Source of the DNA: Chitinophaga caseinilytica
GTDB lineage: Bacteria; Bacteroidota; Bacteroidia; Chitinophagales; Chitinophagaceae
NCBI RefSeq assembly: GCF_038396765.1
Contig: NZ_CP150096.1
Coordinates: 975,001 to 1,039,000 of the forward strand
Direction of reading: 5' to 3'
Length of the DNA stretch: 64,000 nt
The notes under the pieces are model-generated. The model saw only the letters and a program-made list of their open reading frames with translations. It had not been told where the DNA came from and searched no databases. Positions 8,631-18,165 of the stretch are shown piece after piece (positions within the stretch are counted from its first letter, which is position 1; each line of letters starts with the position of its first letter). The position numbers were made by a program, and so were the translations under genes.

Positions 8631-10445
8631 ATGCAAATCAGAAACATCGCTATCATCGCGCACGTAGACCACGGCAAAACGACCCTGGTAGACAAGATCT
8701 TACATTCTACCAACGTGTTCCGGGCCAACCAGGAAACAGGGGAGCTGATCATGGATAACAACGACCTGGAAAAGGAACGCGGTATCACGATCCTGTCCAA
8801 AAACGTGTCGGTTGAATATAACGGAGTGAAAATCAACGTTATCGATACTCCGGGCCACGCCGACTTCGGTGGTGAGGTGGAACGCGTACTGAAAATGGCC
8901 GACGGTGTGATCCTGCTCGTGGACGCCTTCGAAGGCCCCATGCCGCAGACCCGCTTCGTACTCCAGAAAGCCCTCCAGCTGAACCTGAAACCCATCGTCG
9001 TAATTAATAAGGTAGACAAAGCGAACTGTCGCCCCGACGAAGTGCATGACGCCGTTTTTGAACTCTTCTTCAACCTCGACGCAACCGAAGAACAGCTGAA
9101 CTTCCCGACCTATTACGGTTCCGGCAAGAACGGCTGGTTCAACGATTCGCTCACGCCCCGTGAAGACATCCTGCCCCTGCTCGACGGTATCCTCAAACAC
9201 GTTCCGCAACCGAAGATCGCAGAAGGCTCCCTCCAGCTTCAAATCACCTCTCTCGACTATAGCACCTTCCTCGGCCGTATCGCCGTAGGTAAAGTGACCC
9301 GTGGCACCATCGTCGAAAACCAGCCTATTTCGCTGGTTCAGGTAGATGGCTCCATCAAGAAATCCCGTGTTCGTGAACTGTACATCTTCGAATCGCTCGG
9401 TAAAAAACGCGTGACCGAAGTATACCCCGGCGACATTTGCGCTGTGGTAGGCCTGGAAGATTTTGGTATCGGCGACACCATCGCCGACTTCGAAAATCCC
9501 GAAGCACTGCCCGTTATCAGCGTAGACGAGCCTACCATGAACATGATGTTCAGCATCAACAACTCTCCCTTCTTCGGTAAAGACGGCAAATTCGTGACTT
9601 CCCGTCACCTGCGCGACCGCCTCATCAAAGAAACCGAGAAAAACCTCGCCCTCCGCGTGGTTGACACCGACTCCGCCGACTCCTTCCTGGTGTATGGCCG
9701 CGGTATCCTCCACCTCGGCGTACTGGTAGAAACCATGCGTCGTGAAGGATATGAGCTGACCGTTGGCCAGCCGCAGGTAATCCTCAAAAACATCGACGGC
9801 AAGAAATGCGAGCCTTATGAAACCCTCGTGGTAGACGTTCCCCAGGAATTCGCTTCCAAAGTGATCGACCTGGTTACCCGCCGCAAAGGTGAAATGCTCA
9901 TCATGGAAACCAAAGGTGAAATGCAGCACCTGGAATTCGAAATTCCTTCCCGCGGCCTCATCGGTCTGCGTACCCAAATGCTGACCAACACCGCCGGCGA
10001 AGCCGTAATGGCACACCGCTTCAACGATTACAAACCCTGGAAAGGCCCCATCCCCGGCCGTAACAACGGTGTGCTCGTGGCAAAAGAAGCCGGTACCACT
10101 ACCGGTTACTCGCTCGACAAACTGCAGGACCGCGGATCATTCTTCGTGGACCCGGGAGAAGAAGTTTACCGTGGCATGATCATCGGTGAAAACAACAAAC
10201 CCGGTGACCTCGTGGTAAACCCGAACGAAGGCAAGAAACTGACCAACATGCGCGCGAGCGGAAGCGACGCGGCTACCAATATTGCGCCGAAGATCCTGAT
10301 GACGCTTGAAGAATGTATGGAGTATATTCAGCAGGACGAATGCATCGAAGTTACTCCGAACCACATCCGTATGCGCAAAACCATCCTTGACGAAGAAGAA
10401 CGCAAGAAATTCCAGAAGATGTTGAAAGCTGAAGAGGTGAACTGA
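8631..10445 (+). CDS. typA: Ribosome-associated GTPase TypA/BipA
   Basis: A 604-aa translational GTPase related to EF-G. The G motifs are all present: G1 AHVDHGKTTL, G2 RGITI, G3 DTPGHADF and G4 NKVDK. They are followed by EF-G-like domains II, III and V and the TypA-specific C-terminal domain (RGLIGLRTQMLTNTAGEAVM, KLTNMRASGSDAATNIAPK). TypA binds 70S ribosomes and assists 50S assembly and growth under stress or low temperature. The ATG at 8631 is chosen because similarity begins at MQIRNIAIIAHVDHG; the frame stays open upstream to 8556. It has its own promoter and terminator. Codon use is visibly smoother than in neighbours, as expected for a highly expressed gene. Confidence 0.97.
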   Translation: MQIRNIAIIAHVDHGKTTLVDKILHSTNVFRANQETGELIMDNNDLEKERGITILSKNVSVEYNGVKINVIDTPGHADFGGEVERVLKMADGVILLVDAFEGPMPQTRFVLQKALQLNLKPIVVINKVDKANCRPDEVHDAVFELFFNLDATEEQLNFPTYYGSGKNGWFNDSLTPREDILPLLDGILKHVPQPKIAEGSLQLQITSLDYSTFLGRIAVGKVTRGTIVENQPISLVQVDGSIKKSRVRELYIFESLGKKRVTEVYPGDICAVVGLEDFGIGDTIADFENPEALPVISVDEPTMNMMFSINNSPFFGKDGKFVTSRHLRDRLIKETEKNLALRVVDTDSADSFLVYGRGILHLGVLVETMRREGYELTVGQPQVILKNIDGKKCEPYETLVVDVPQEFASKVIDLVTRRKGEMLIMETKGEMQHLEFEIPSRGLIGLRTQMLTNTAGEAVMAHRFNDYKPWKGPIPGRNNGVLVAKEAGTTTGYSLDKLQDRGSFFVDPGEEVYRGMIIGENNKPGDLVVNPNEGKKLTNMRASGSDAATNIAPKILMTLEECMEYIQQDECIEVTPNHIRMRKTILDEEERKKFQKMLKAEEVN

Positions 10446-10477
10446 TGAATCAAAAGAACTAACGTTAGAAGGATACG

Positions 10478-10509
10478 GAACCGGGCCATAACAGCCCGGT
10501 TCTTTTTTT
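10478..10509 (+). terminator. Intrinsic terminator after typA
   Basis: A nine-base stem GAACCGGGC / GCCCGGTTC with a seven-base loop is followed by seven T residues, about 30 bases after the typA stop. Confidence 0.92.
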
Positions 10510-10513
10510 ATCC

Positions 10514-10822
10514 TTACATCCCGGGAATGCCCATGCCGCCGAGCATACCGCCCGCCATGCCTTTCATTTCGGCTTCCCAGGTTTCTTCCGCCTGTTTCAG
10601 CGCGCGGTTCAACGCCGTGATGAGCAGGTCTTCCAGCTCCTCCTTCCTGTCGGCCGACAGCAATTCCGGATCGATCTCCACGCTCTTCACTTCCCGGCCG
10701 CCCGTCACCAGCGCCTTCACGCCGCCCGCTTCCCCTTCAATGGTAATATGACGCAGGCGCTCTTTGCTTTCCTGCATTTTCTGCTGCGCTTCCTGCAGCT
10801 TGCCGAACAAATCTCCAAACAT
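10514..10822 (-). CDS. ybaB: YbaB/EbfC family nucleoid-associated protein
   Basis: A 102-aa protein of YbaB size. The N-terminal helix MFGDLFGKLQEAQQKMQESKE, the sheet region with ITIEGEAGGVKALVTGGREV, and the long C-terminal helix are typical of this dimeric DNA-binding family. The C-terminal tail is rich in Gly and Met (MAGGMLGGMGIPGM), as often seen in Bacteroidota homologues. Family members coat the nucleoid and are often linked to recR/dnaX, which are not present here. The ATG at 10822 is preceded by an exact -7 box 16 bases away. The upstream frame extension to 11071 lies opposite the neighbouring FAD gene and is rejected. Confidence 0.92.
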   Translation of the reverse strand: MFGDLFGKLQEAQQKMQESKERLRHITIEGEAGGVKALVTGGREVKSVEIDPELLSADRKEELEDLLITALNRALKQAEETWEAEMKGMAGGMLGGMGIPGM

Positions 10823-10838
10823 ATGATGCCGTTTTGGG

Positions 10839-10846
10839 CAAAGATA
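10839..10846 (-). promoter_or_regulatory. -7 box for ybaB
   Basis: On the minus strand TATCTTTG matches TAnnTTTG exactly and ends 16 bases before the ATG, implying a leader of about ten bases. Confidence 0.6.
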
Positions 10847-10886
10847 TATTTTCCCCGGCGGCGGCAGAATACGTAACTTGCCGGAT

Positions 10887-12125
10887 ATGATCATGACGGA
10901 TGTTTGCATTATCGGCGCCGGCCCCGGCGGTGCGGCGGCCGCCCTCCAGCTCGACAGGCTGGGCATTCCCTGCGTGGTAGTCGACAAAGCGGTTTTCCCG
11001 CGAGACAAAGTTTGCGGCGACGGCCTCAGCGGTAAAGTGATCGCCGGGCTCAACCGGATCGACCCGGCCATCGGCCAGCGGCTGCAGGCTTTCGCCGAAA
11101 AGGAAAACAGCTGGGGCGTAACGTTCGTAGCGCCCGGCCGAACGGGGATGGACGTTCCCTACAAACCGAATTACGATCCTGCCAACGACGCGCCCATCGG
11201 CTTCGTCTGCAAGCGGATACATTTCGATAATTTTTTGGTGGATGAGCTGAAACAATGCAAAAACGTGCAGCTGATCGAAGGGAAATCCATCGATCAATAT
11301 ACGCCGACTTCAAACGGATATGAACTGAGCGACGCGAAAGGCACTTTGCAGATCCATGCAAAGATCATCATCGTGGCCAACGGCGCGCATTCGGCATTCA
11401 CCAAAGACGTGGCCGGCATCCGGATGGAACCGAAGCATTACGCCGCAGGCGTGAGGGCTTATTATACCGGGGTGACGGGCATGCACGATCACAGCTACAT
11501 CGAGCTGCATTTCCTGAAGAACCTCCTGCCGGGGTACCTCTGGATTTTCCCGCTGCCCAACGGCGAAGCGAACGTGGGCATCGATATGCCTTCCGACACG
11601 ATGCGCCGCCGCAAGGTAAACCTCAAAACCCTCCTCCACGAAACCCTCCAGTCCGACCCGGTTTTCGCGGAAAGGTTCCGTTCAGCCCAGCCCGTTAGCG
11701 CCGTGGAAGGCTACGGCCTGCCGCTCGGCTCCCGCTCCCGGAGGCTTTCCGGCGAACGCTGGATGCTCGTGGGCGATGCGGCCTTCCTCATCGATCCTTT
11801 TACCGGCGAAGGCATCGGCAACGCCATCTACAGCGGCGCCATCGCAGCGAAGCAGGCCGTGGAATGCCTGCAGTCCGGAGATTTTTCGGCGGAAACATTA
11901 CTGGCGTACGATGCGTCTATCCAACGCGTATTGGGCGCGGAACTGCGGCTGAGCACCAAATTGCAGCAGCTCGTCCGCTACCCGCGGCTGTTCAACCTGC
12001 TCATGCGGGCTGGCACCCGGAACAAACAACTCCGCGACGTGATTTCCAGCATGTTCTACGAAGTGGACCTCCGGAAAAAACTCACCAAACCTTCCTTCTA
12101 CATCAAACTGTTACTGAACCGGTAA
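10887..12125 (+). CDS. FAD-dependent oxidoreductase, geranylgeranyl-reductase family
   Basis: A 412-aa flavoprotein. The N-terminal Rossmann motif VCIIGAGPGGAAAALQL binds FAD, PRDKVCGDG is the family's characteristic loop, and WMLVGDAAFLIDPFTGEGIG is the second FAD-contact motif. Homologues saturate isoprenoid chains (geranylgeranyl reductases) or act as general monooxygenase-like reductases. Which one applies here is not clear, since no isoprenoid gene is nearby. I prefer ATG 10887; TTG 10878 and ATG 10893 are also in frame. It faces ybaB divergently across a 64-base gap and is followed four bases later by the DUF2891 gene, so the two are probably co-transcribed. Confidence 0.88.
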   Translation: MIMTDVCIIGAGPGGAAAALQLDRLGIPCVVVDKAVFPRDKVCGDGLSGKVIAGLNRIDPAIGQRLQAFAEKENSWGVTFVAPGRTGMDVPYKPNYDPANDAPIGFVCKRIHFDNFLVDELKQCKNVQLIEGKSIDQYTPTSNGYELSDAKGTLQIHAKIIIVANGAHSAFTKDVAGIRMEPKHYAAGVRAYYTGVTGMHDHSYIELHFLKNLLPGYLWIFPLPNGEANVGIDMPSDTMRRRKVNLKTLLHETLQSDPVFAERFRSAQPVSAVEGYGLPLGSRSRRLSGERWMLVGDAAFLIDPFTGEGIGNAIYSGAIAAKQAVECLQSGDFSAETLLAYDASIQRVLGAELRLSTKLQQLVRYPRLFNLLMRAGTRNKQLRDVISSMFYEVDLRKKLTKPSFYIKLLLNR

Positions 12126-12129
12126 ACCT

Positions 12130-13218
12130 ATGACGAGAGCGATATTCCTGCTGGCCGGGGTGCTGGCGATTTCAACCGTTAGCGCACAAACGAAATTTTA
12201 CGATGAGCAGGACGGCATCCTCCGGCTTACCCAGGCGGGTGCGGAACATTTATCCGGCCTGCCCTTGAAATGCATGCAGCACGAGTTCCCCTACAAAACG
12301 GGCATCGTGTTCTCCGATTCTACCCTCATCGAAAAACCCATCACGTACCATCCCGCATTTTACGGTTGTTACGACTGGCACAGCAGCGTTCACGGCCACT
12401 GGATGCTGGTCCGCTTGCTGAAAACATACCCGAACCTCCCCAATGCCGCGCTCATCCGCGAGAAGCTGTCGCAAAACCTCACGGCCGACAATATCCGCAA
12501 AGAACTGTTGCTCTTCGCCAACAAGGAAAATAAAGGATTCGAAAGGATTTACGGGTGGAGCTGGCTGCTCCAGCTGCAAAACGAACTGCTGACCTGGAAC
12601 GATCCCTTCGCCCGTGAGCTTTCGCGCAACATCGCTCCCATGGCCCGGTATTTCAGCGTGGCCTGGCGCGATTTCCTCAAAAAGATCGCCTACCCGATCC
12701 GCGTCGGCGAGCACACCAACCTCGCTTTCGGGCTCCGGCTGGCTTGGGATTACGCGGCCACGGCAAAAGATACCGCCCTCCAGTCTTCCATCCGCAGCAC
12801 GGCCATGCGGTTTTACGCGGCAGACGCCGATTGCCCCGCCAGCTGGGAACCCGGTGGTTACGATTTCCTGTCGCCCTGCCTCGAAGAAGCCGATCTCATG
12901 TGGCGCATCCTTCCGGCGGCGGAATATAAGATTTGGCTGAAACGCTTCCTGCCGGGGCTTTTCAAACAGGAACCGCTGTTCAGGACCGCCATGGTCAACG
13001 ACCGGACAGACGGGAAGCTCGTTCACCTCGACGGCCTCAACCTGTCCCGCGCCTGGTGCCTCTACGGCATCGCCCGGCACGCAGGGAGCCATGCGCCCGC
13101 CATCCGCGAACTGGCCGCACAACATCTGCGGGCCGCATTGCCGCACGTGGCGAGCGGCGACTATGCAGGAGAGCATTGGCTCGCTACTTTCGCCGTGTAC
13201 GCGCTCACCGTGGAATAA
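12130..13218 (+). CDS. Secreted DUF2891 family protein
   Basis: A 362-aa protein with a signal peptide (AIFLLAGVLAISTVSA, cleavage likely after SAQ). It carries the DUF2891 hallmark CYDWHSSVHGHWMLVRLLK, then GWSWLLQLQNEL, GEHTNLAFGLRLAWDYA, GGYDFLSPCLEEADLM and HLDGLNLSRAWCL. The many conserved Trp, His and Glu residues suggest an alpha/alpha-barrel that binds a glycan or similar ligand in the periplasm. No activity has been established to my knowledge. It starts four bases after the FAD oxidoreductase, suggesting a shared transcript. Confidence 0.85.
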   Translation: MTRAIFLLAGVLAISTVSAQTKFYDEQDGILRLTQAGAEHLSGLPLKCMQHEFPYKTGIVFSDSTLIEKPITYHPAFYGCYDWHSSVHGHWMLVRLLKTYPNLPNAALIREKLSQNLTADNIRKELLLFANKENKGFERIYGWSWLLQLQNELLTWNDPFARELSRNIAPMARYFSVAWRDFLKKIAYPIRVGEHTNLAFGLRLAWDYAATAKDTALQSSIRSTAMRFYAADADCPASWEPGGYDFLSPCLEEADLMWRILPAAEYKIWLKRFLPGLFKQEPLFRTAMVNDRTDGKLVHLDGLNLSRAWCLYGIARHAGSHAPAIRELAAQHLRAALPHVASGDYAGEHWLATFAVYALTVE

Positions 13219-13320
13219 ACCCACAAAAATCAACGGAAAAACTGACGCGGACGAGGTATCTTTCGTCCCGGTTACGCCCTTCCATTCAAAGAAGAACAAC
13301 CCTGATCGAATATTTATCCA

Positions 13321-13920
13321 ATGCCTGGCAGTCCTGATTTTTTCCTTTCGCTCGCAATAATGCTGATCGTTATTGCAGCTTGCTACTTTGCCTCGCGGCG
13401 ACTGTATGCCTATTCCTTACCGCCCACGTATCCCACGCCGGTACCGGAAAGATTGTCGTTAGGGATTTTCCTGATTATGGTGCTGATGATATTCAGTTTG
13501 CTGACCTGGGTCACGATGGTCCCGGATTTTCAGATCTGGAAAAAAGGGTTCTGGTCGAACAGCATTCCCGATGCAGACGTGCCGGTTAACAGGGGGCTGG
13601 AGTTGTATTTTGCCCTCGACGGTATTTTTACGCTGTGCGGCATTTTGTTTTGCCTGCTACTGCTGGTCCGGAAGCGCGACATTTTCCCGAAAGTATTCAG
13701 CTGGTTTCTGCACATCAACACTGGCATGTATTGCGTGGCGGTAGTCGTGGAAAAATGGATATTGACGGGCAGTTTTCAATTCGATGTGGAGGAAATCCGG
13801 CTGATTTCGCTGAACGTAGCCTTGGTGTTGTTCGTCCTTTGGTACCTCAACACGTCTGGCAGGGTGAAACGGATTTTTGTGTTGCCGCACCCCAGTTTGG
13901 TGGATCACGGGCAGCCATGA
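13321..13920 (+). CDS. DUF2569-like integral membrane protein (paralogue 1)
   Basis: A 199-aa protein with about five hydrophobic segments. After a first helix it has LPPTYPTPVPERLSLGIFLI, a central KRDIFPKVFSWFL loop and the C-terminal tail FVLPHPSLVDHGQP. This layout resembles the DUF2569 family, which has no known function. The next gene encodes a paralogue sharing the LPPxYPTPxP, KRDIxPKV and FVLPHPSLVDH blocks, so the two arose by tandem duplication. A near-consensus -7 box TATCTTTC at 13257-13264 lies upstream. The family assignment is moderately sure; membrane location is clear. Confidence 0.75.
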   Translation: MPGSPDFFLSLAIMLIVIAACYFASRRLYAYSLPPTYPTPVPERLSLGIFLIMVLMIFSLLTWVTMVPDFQIWKKGFWSNSIPDADVPVNRGLELYFALDGIFTLCGILFCLLLLVRKRDIFPKVFSWFLHINTGMYCVAVVVEKWILTGSFQFDVEEIRLISLNVALVLFVLWYLNTSGRVKRIFVLPHPSLVDHGQP

Positions 13921-13966
13921 TTTTAAAAGCTCACTATCATTATACCTGTACCTACAATCCGTTACC

Positions 13967-14614
13967 ATGAATTTTCTTCAAACCGACTTTCTGATTTCCG
14001 CCTTACTGATCGCGTCAGCGTTCGTCGTTTTCGGCTTGATGGTCCTGCGGTTGAACAATACTTCGCTGCCACCGGTCTACCCCACTCCCAGGCCCATTGC
14101 TATCGGCGGCTGGCTGATCGTGATCGCGGTGCTGGTGATCATTTCATTGTGCTCGAGTTTCTTCAAACTTTTCGACCTGAGTATCTGGGTGGAGGGTTTC
14201 TGGACCGTCTATTTCCAGGATCCGGAATCATACCTAACCTTGTCGCTGCAGGTTTTAGATGCGTTGAACATCGTTTTCATCCTGACTTTCGGCTTCTTCT
14301 CCATTATACTGTTTTTTAAACGGCGGGATATCGCGCCGAAAGTGATGAATTATTACATCATCATCAGCACCGCCGTTAGTTGTATTATCAGTTTGACTGC
14401 TATTCTGGCCGAGCTTTCAGCCATCCCGCTCGATGGTTTGCCGGCGCGCCTTTTCATGATACAGATCCTCGCCATAATAATTGTCATTCTCATTACCTCG
14501 CTGATCGTCAGGTACCTGAGAAACTCCACCCGATCAAAGGAAACCTTCGTGCTGCCGCACCCCAGCCTGGTCGACCATGAGCTCCCGGATTTCGACCTCA
14601 ACAAAGAATCGTAA
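13967..14614 (+). CDS. DUF2569-like integral membrane protein (paralogue 2)
   Basis: A 215-aa membrane protein, paralogue of the preceding gene. It has five hydrophobic segments, the IAIGGWLIVIAVLVII helix typical of DUF2569, the loop KRRDIAPKVMNYY, and the tail FVLPHPSLVDHELPDFDLN. The ATG at 13967 was chosen because it gives a normal first helix (NFLQTDFLISALLIASAF); the frame extends to 13877 inside the previous gene. It starts 46 bases after paralogue 1 and is closed by a bidirectional terminator, so the pair probably forms one transcript. Function unknown. Confidence 0.78.
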   Translation: MNFLQTDFLISALLIASAFVVFGLMVLRLNNTSLPPVYPTPRPIAIGGWLIVIAVLVIISLCSSFFKLFDLSIWVEGFWTVYFQDPESYLTLSLQVLDALNIVFILTFGFFSIILFFKRRDIAPKVMNYYIIISTAVSCIISLTAILAELSAIPLDGLPARLFMIQILAIIIVILITSLIVRYLRNSTRSKETFVLPHPSLVDHELPDFDLNKES

Positions 14615-14615
14615 T

Positions 14616-14643
14616 AAAAAAGGGAGCCAGCAGGCTCCCTTTC
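14616..14643. terminator. Bidirectional intrinsic terminator
   Basis: GGGAGCC / GGCTCCC with a four-base AGCA loop is flanked by A residues on the left and T residues on the right. It can end both the DUF2569 transcript and the convergent amidohydrolase transcript. Confidence 0.88.
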
Positions 14644-14652
14644 GCGTAAGGG

Positions 14653-16284
14653 TTATTGTGGAATAGTTACGGAGTCGAAGACGACCACTTTCTCCCAAAG
14701 TGCGTTGCATTTTTCAATGAACGCCAGGTGGACGGGATGTTCCTGGTAGATGTCGTGCCCAGCCTCGTCGTTGAAAACGGTCAACAGGCAGTAGCTGTAG
14801 CTTTTGTCGATCACCGGCCTGTCTGTGCCGGCGGGTTTGCCGACGTTGAAGACTTTCAGCGTCTCGATTTTTTCAAGCGAGCTCACGCCTTCTTCAAATG
14901 TCCGGATTTCCGCTGCGGTGAGACCGGGTTTCAGATAAAAATTTACTACGTGCACGAATTTTTGTGATGACATGGCCGTTTGATTTTGGACAGACAAGTT
15001 AGTGGTTCCTTGTTTAAAAATCAAGCCGTCTTTCATGACGAAGCTCACCCGGCCCATCGCCTGAATGTCTTTCATCGGGTCTCCGTCCACAGCGGTGAAG
15101 TCTGCCAGTTTGCCCGGTTCCACGCTGCCGAGGCGCGCTTCTTCACCGAGCAGTTCCGCGGCCTTGATGGTGGCCGATTTGATGGCGTCCATCACGGGCA
15201 TGCCGGCGTCGGTCATATACACGAATTCCAGCCAGTTGCGGCCGTGTTGATAAACGCCCGCGTCTGTTCCGAAAGCGATTTTCACGCCTTTCTTCCAGGC
15301 TTTGGCGAATGTTTTCTGGATTTGCGGGCCGATGGCTTCCGCTTTCGGCTTCACGATCTCGGGATAATACCCGGGAATTTTCGCGGAATCGGCCACAGAC
15401 CGGCCCGCCGTGATGGTCGGCACATACCAGGTACCGTGCTTGATCGCCAGCGCCATGGCCTCATCGTCCATCAGCGTTCCGTGTTCTATGGAGTTAACAC
15501 CCGCGCGGATGGCCCGTTTGATGCCTTCGGTCCCGTGTGCGTGGGCGGCCACTTTCATGTTATAATCTTTCGCCGTGCTGATGATGGCGGCCAGTTCTTC
15601 GTCGGTAAATTGCGGGCTGCTGCCGTCTTTCGCCACGCTGAGCACGCCACCGGTTGCCGTGATCTTGATCAGGTCTGCCCCGAATTTATATGCCTGGCGA
15701 ACGGCTTTCCGGCACTCGTCCGGCCCGTTGGCCACGCCGGCTTCCGGCCCGGGATCGCCCATGAGCGCGCGGTTGTAACCATTTGTGGGATCGGCATGCC
15801 CGCCGGTGGTGGCGATGGATTTGCCGGCCGTGAAAATCCGCGGCCCAGTGATGAGCCCTTTCGCGATGGCGTTCCGCAAGGCGATGTTGACGCCCGTTCC
15901 GCCGAGGTCGCGGACGGTGGTGAAACCCGTCATCAAAGTCCTTTCCGCGTAGCGGACGCTCAGGAAAGCCAGGTCTGCGGGGTTTTGTGTGAATTTATCG
16001 GAATAGGCGGACTTGCTCGTTTCGGACTCGATGTGCACGTGCATGTCCATCCAGCCGGGCATGACCGTTTGCTTTTTCAGGTCTATCACTTTATCGCCGG
16101 GCGCGGGCGCCGTGAATCCGGATTGCACCGCGGTGATCTTGTTACCCGTGATGATGACGGACATATTTTGCCGGGGCTTGTCGAGCACCCCGTCGATCAG
16201 GGTGCCGCAATGCAGGATGGTCCGCTGCGCGAAGGCGTTGCCGGCGCAGACGATGGCCAGGAAAAGGGTCAGGATGGATTTCAT
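14653..16284 (-). CDS. Secreted amidohydrolase fused to a C-terminal Dabb domain
   Basis: A 543-aa two-domain protein. A signal peptide ([17 protein letters not shown]) precedes a metal-dependent amidohydrolase domain over residues ~20-430. That domain has the HxH metal motif in [16 protein letters not shown] and the catalytic Asp in FGTDAGV, most like imidazolonepropionase or prolidase-type Xaa-Pro hydrolases. From residue ~440 the sequence changes to [18 protein letters not shown], then YSYCLLTVF and [14 protein letters not shown] ending VVVFDSV, a full stress-response dimeric alpha/beta-barrel (Dabb). Dabb domains usually stand alone or in pairs. Fusion to an exported amidohydrolase is unusual. 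There is no break in frame between the domains. It is 7 bases from the next upstream gene, so may be co-transcribed with the ABC pair. Confidence 0.88.
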   Translation of the reverse strand: MKSILTLFLAIVCAGNAFAQRTILHCGTLIDGVLDKPRQNMSVIITGNKITAVQSGFTAPAPGDKVIDLKKQTVMPGWMDMHVHIESETSKSAYSDKFTQNPADLAFLSVRYAERTLMTGFTTVRDLGGTGVNIALRNAIAKGLITGPRIFTAGKSIATTGGHADPTNGYNRALMGDPGPEAGVANGPDECRKAVRQAYKFGADLIKITATGGVLSVAKDGSSPQFTDEELAAIISTAKDYNMKVAAHAHGTEGIKRAIRAGVNSIEHGTLMDDEAMALAIKHGTWYVPTITAGRSVADSAKIPGYYPEIVKPKAEAIGPQIQKTFAKAWKKGVKIAFGTDAGVYQHGRNWLEFVYMTDAGMPVMDAIKSATIKAAELLGEEARLGSVEPGKLADFTAVDGDPMKDIQAMGRVSFVMKDGLIFKQGTTNLSVQNQTAMSSQKFVHVVNFYLKPGLTAAEIRTFEEGVSSLEKIETLKVFNVGKPAGTDRPVIDKSYSYCLLTVFNDEAGHDIYQEHPVHLAFIEKCNALWEKVVVFDSVTIPQ

Positions 16285-16291
16285 ATGTTGG

Positions 16292-17482
16292 TCAGGTATG
16301 AGCTTGGATCTCCTTGCGCACCGTCACCAGGTTCACGATATACACCAGCGCCAAAATCCCCAGCGTGGCGATAATGGTCATGATGCCGGGGTACGGCGCC
16401 ACGAACATCCCGTGCTTCGCCAGCACGCCGCTGGCCCACCATTGCGCGGCAGATACTACGATCAGCGCTATCACGCCCGTCACGAAATACACCGGCACCA
16501 GCTGGCCCAGCAGGTAATGCTGTAACCGCTTCGGCGCGGTACCCAATGTCACCAGCAACCGGATTTCTTTCCTGCACGACGATATGACGAGCTGGATGAA
16601 CATACTGAAAACGAGGAGCGCGAACATGAGCAGCACGCCGCCGAAAAACCCGACCACGCTCACGATGGTTTGCACGATGCCGCGGATTTTGTTGTATTTC
16701 GTTTTCTCGGAATCGGTCGAATAGTTATGTTGCTCGAGATAGTTTTTCAGTTCGATGCTGCTGGGGTCTTTCACGCGGATCACTACGCGCGACGGTAGTT
16801 TGGCCACGCCTTTTCCGTAGCGCGCATTCGCCCAGTCCATAAACGACTGCGGGACGAGCACAGTGGAGATGCGATCGGAAAATCCGGCGATCTTTCCCCT
16901 GAACTGCCCCTGCTGCATGCCATTGGAAATGATGACTTCCGGGGTGAGGCTTTTGATGGAGGTTTCGGAGAATTGCGGGATGCCGTTCCCCAGTGCAAAT
17001 CCGAAGTTGAACATGTTCACGAAATCGCGCGGCACCACGATCGGCAGCATCTGGTCGCCTTCCCGCCATTTCCATTCGTCGGATTTTACATCGAGGAAAG
17101 TATCGGGCACGGCTTCGAAGAACGCGAGCGTCTGGAACCCCAGCTGGTCGGCCTGCATCTGCACGTTGAACTGCGCGGCGGTGATAGCGCCGAAAGCTTC
17201 CACGAAAGGCTGTGCGGCAAAATCTTTCTGCTCTTCGGGCGTGAACACCGTTTTTTCCGGCTTGCCCATCATATCGTTGGTGATCAGTTTGTTGACCACG
17301 AGATAATCGGCCCGTTCGTTCTGGTTCCGGCTGCCATGCAGCAGTTCGTTGAAATCCGTATGCACCTGGAGGGCTACGAGGATCAGCAGCATGGCTACGC
17401 CGAGGCCGATGATGGCCATCCAGTAGCGGCTTTTGCCGACGCCGGTGCGGATGATCTTTCTTAAAATCCGGTTGAATTGCAT
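16292..17482 (-). CDS. ABC transporter permease, FtsX/MacB-like
   Basis: A 396-aa membrane protein with the MacB/LolC layout: one helix at residues ~20-40, a large extracytoplasmic domain over ~42-265, and three helices in the C-terminal third ([51 protein letters not shown]). [19 protein letters not shown] is the cytoplasmic coupling segment typical of FtsX-domain permeases. Such proteins are mechanotransmission devices moving lipoproteins, lipids or toxins rather than classical importers. The ATPase gene ends one base upstream of this ATG, so the two form a unit. Substrate unknown. Confidence 0.87.
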   Translation of the reverse strand: MQFNRILRKIIRTGVGKSRYWMAIIGLGVAMLLILVALQVHTDFNELLHGSRNQNERADYLVVNKLITNDMMGKPEKTVFTPEEQKDFAAQPFVEAFGAITAAQFNVQMQADQLGFQTLAFFEAVPDTFLDVKSDEWKWREGDQMLPIVVPRDFVNMFNFGFALGNGIPQFSETSIKSLTPEVIISNGMQQGQFRGKIAGFSDRISTVLVPQSFMDWANARYGKGVAKLPSRVVIRVKDPSSIELKNYLEQHNYSTDSEKTKYNKIRGIVQTIVSVVGFFGGVLLMFALLVFSMFIQLVISSCRKEIRLLVTLGTAPKRLQHYLLGQLVPVYFVTGVIALIVVSAAQWWASGVLAKHGMFVAPYPGIMTIIATLGILALVYIVNLVTVRKEIQAHT

Positions 17483-17483
17483 G

Positions 17484-18134
17484 CTATAGCTGATAGGTTA
17501 CGTCGTAATTGAAATGTTGATCGTGGTCGAGATCGGTGAGGATGAACCCGGCGTTTCGCGCGCGGCATTCCTGGTCGATCAGTTTCGCGGCTTTGGCGGT
17601 ATTGCCTTCGTCGAGGTGACTGAAGGGCTCGTCCATCATCAGCCACTGGAACGGCTGCATGAGGGCGCGGATGATGGCGATGCGCTGCCGTTCTCCATAC
17701 GAAAGCGTGGCGGCGCTCTGGCCGAGCACATGCGTTACGCCCAGCTGTTCGGCGAATTCACGGATTTTCTCTGCCGGGTACAGGGGTTTGTTGTTCATGA
17801 CCCGTTTCAGTTCGATGTTTTCTTCGGCGGTAAGCTGGTCGAACAGCCGGAGGTCCTGGAACACGACGGAGATATTATCCTGGCGGATGGCGGCGAGTTG
17901 CGCGGCGGAATAATCTGCCCAGGGCTTTCCGCCGGCCTTGATGGTGCCGGTATAATCGTATCGGATGTTGTAGAGATAATGTACGAGTGTGGTTTTGCCC
18001 GTACCGGAGGGGGCTTTGATCTTGACGAATTGTCCGGGCTGGAAGGCGACCTCCCGGTCCCAGATGTCCGATGGCCGCTGCCGGATCCTGTCGCGCAGGG
18101 GAACCGGCACCACGGCTGAAAGCTCGATCTGCAT
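17484..18134 (-). CDS. ABC transporter ATP-binding protein with unusual motifs
   Basis: A 216-aa ATPase partnering the FtsX-like permease next door. Walker A reads APSGTGKTT with Ala in place of the usual first Gly, the Q-loop is SVVFQDLRLF, the signature is LSYGERQR rather than LSGGQ, and Walker B plus D-loop read WLMMDEPFSHLDE. After the D-loop the switch histidine region is FILTDLDHDQ, where the usual T-H-D is not obvious. The ATG at 18134 (MQIELSAVVP) is chosen; the longer frame to 18272 crosses the upstream terminator. It would power conformational change in the permease. The odd motifs may mean slow or altered ATP turnover. Confidence 0.85.
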   Translation of the reverse strand: MQIELSAVVPVPLRDRIRQRPSDIWDREVAFQPGQFVKIKAPSGTGKTTLVHYLYNIRYDYTGTIKAGGKPWADYSAAQLAAIRQDNISVVFQDLRLFDQLTAEENIELKRVMNNKPLYPAEKIREFAEQLGVTHVLGQSAATLSYGERQRIAIIRALMQPFQWLMMDEPFSHLDEGNTAKAAKLIDQECRARNAGFILTDLDHDQHFNYDVTYQL

Positions 18135-18165
18135 GTTGAAATGGATGTTAGGCTTAAATATAGGC

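Noticed and set aside
17481..18134. Classical LolCDE/MacAB annotation for the ABC pair
   Set aside because: No membrane-fusion or LolA/LolE-like partner is adjacent and the ATPase motifs deviate, so naming the system would be a guess.
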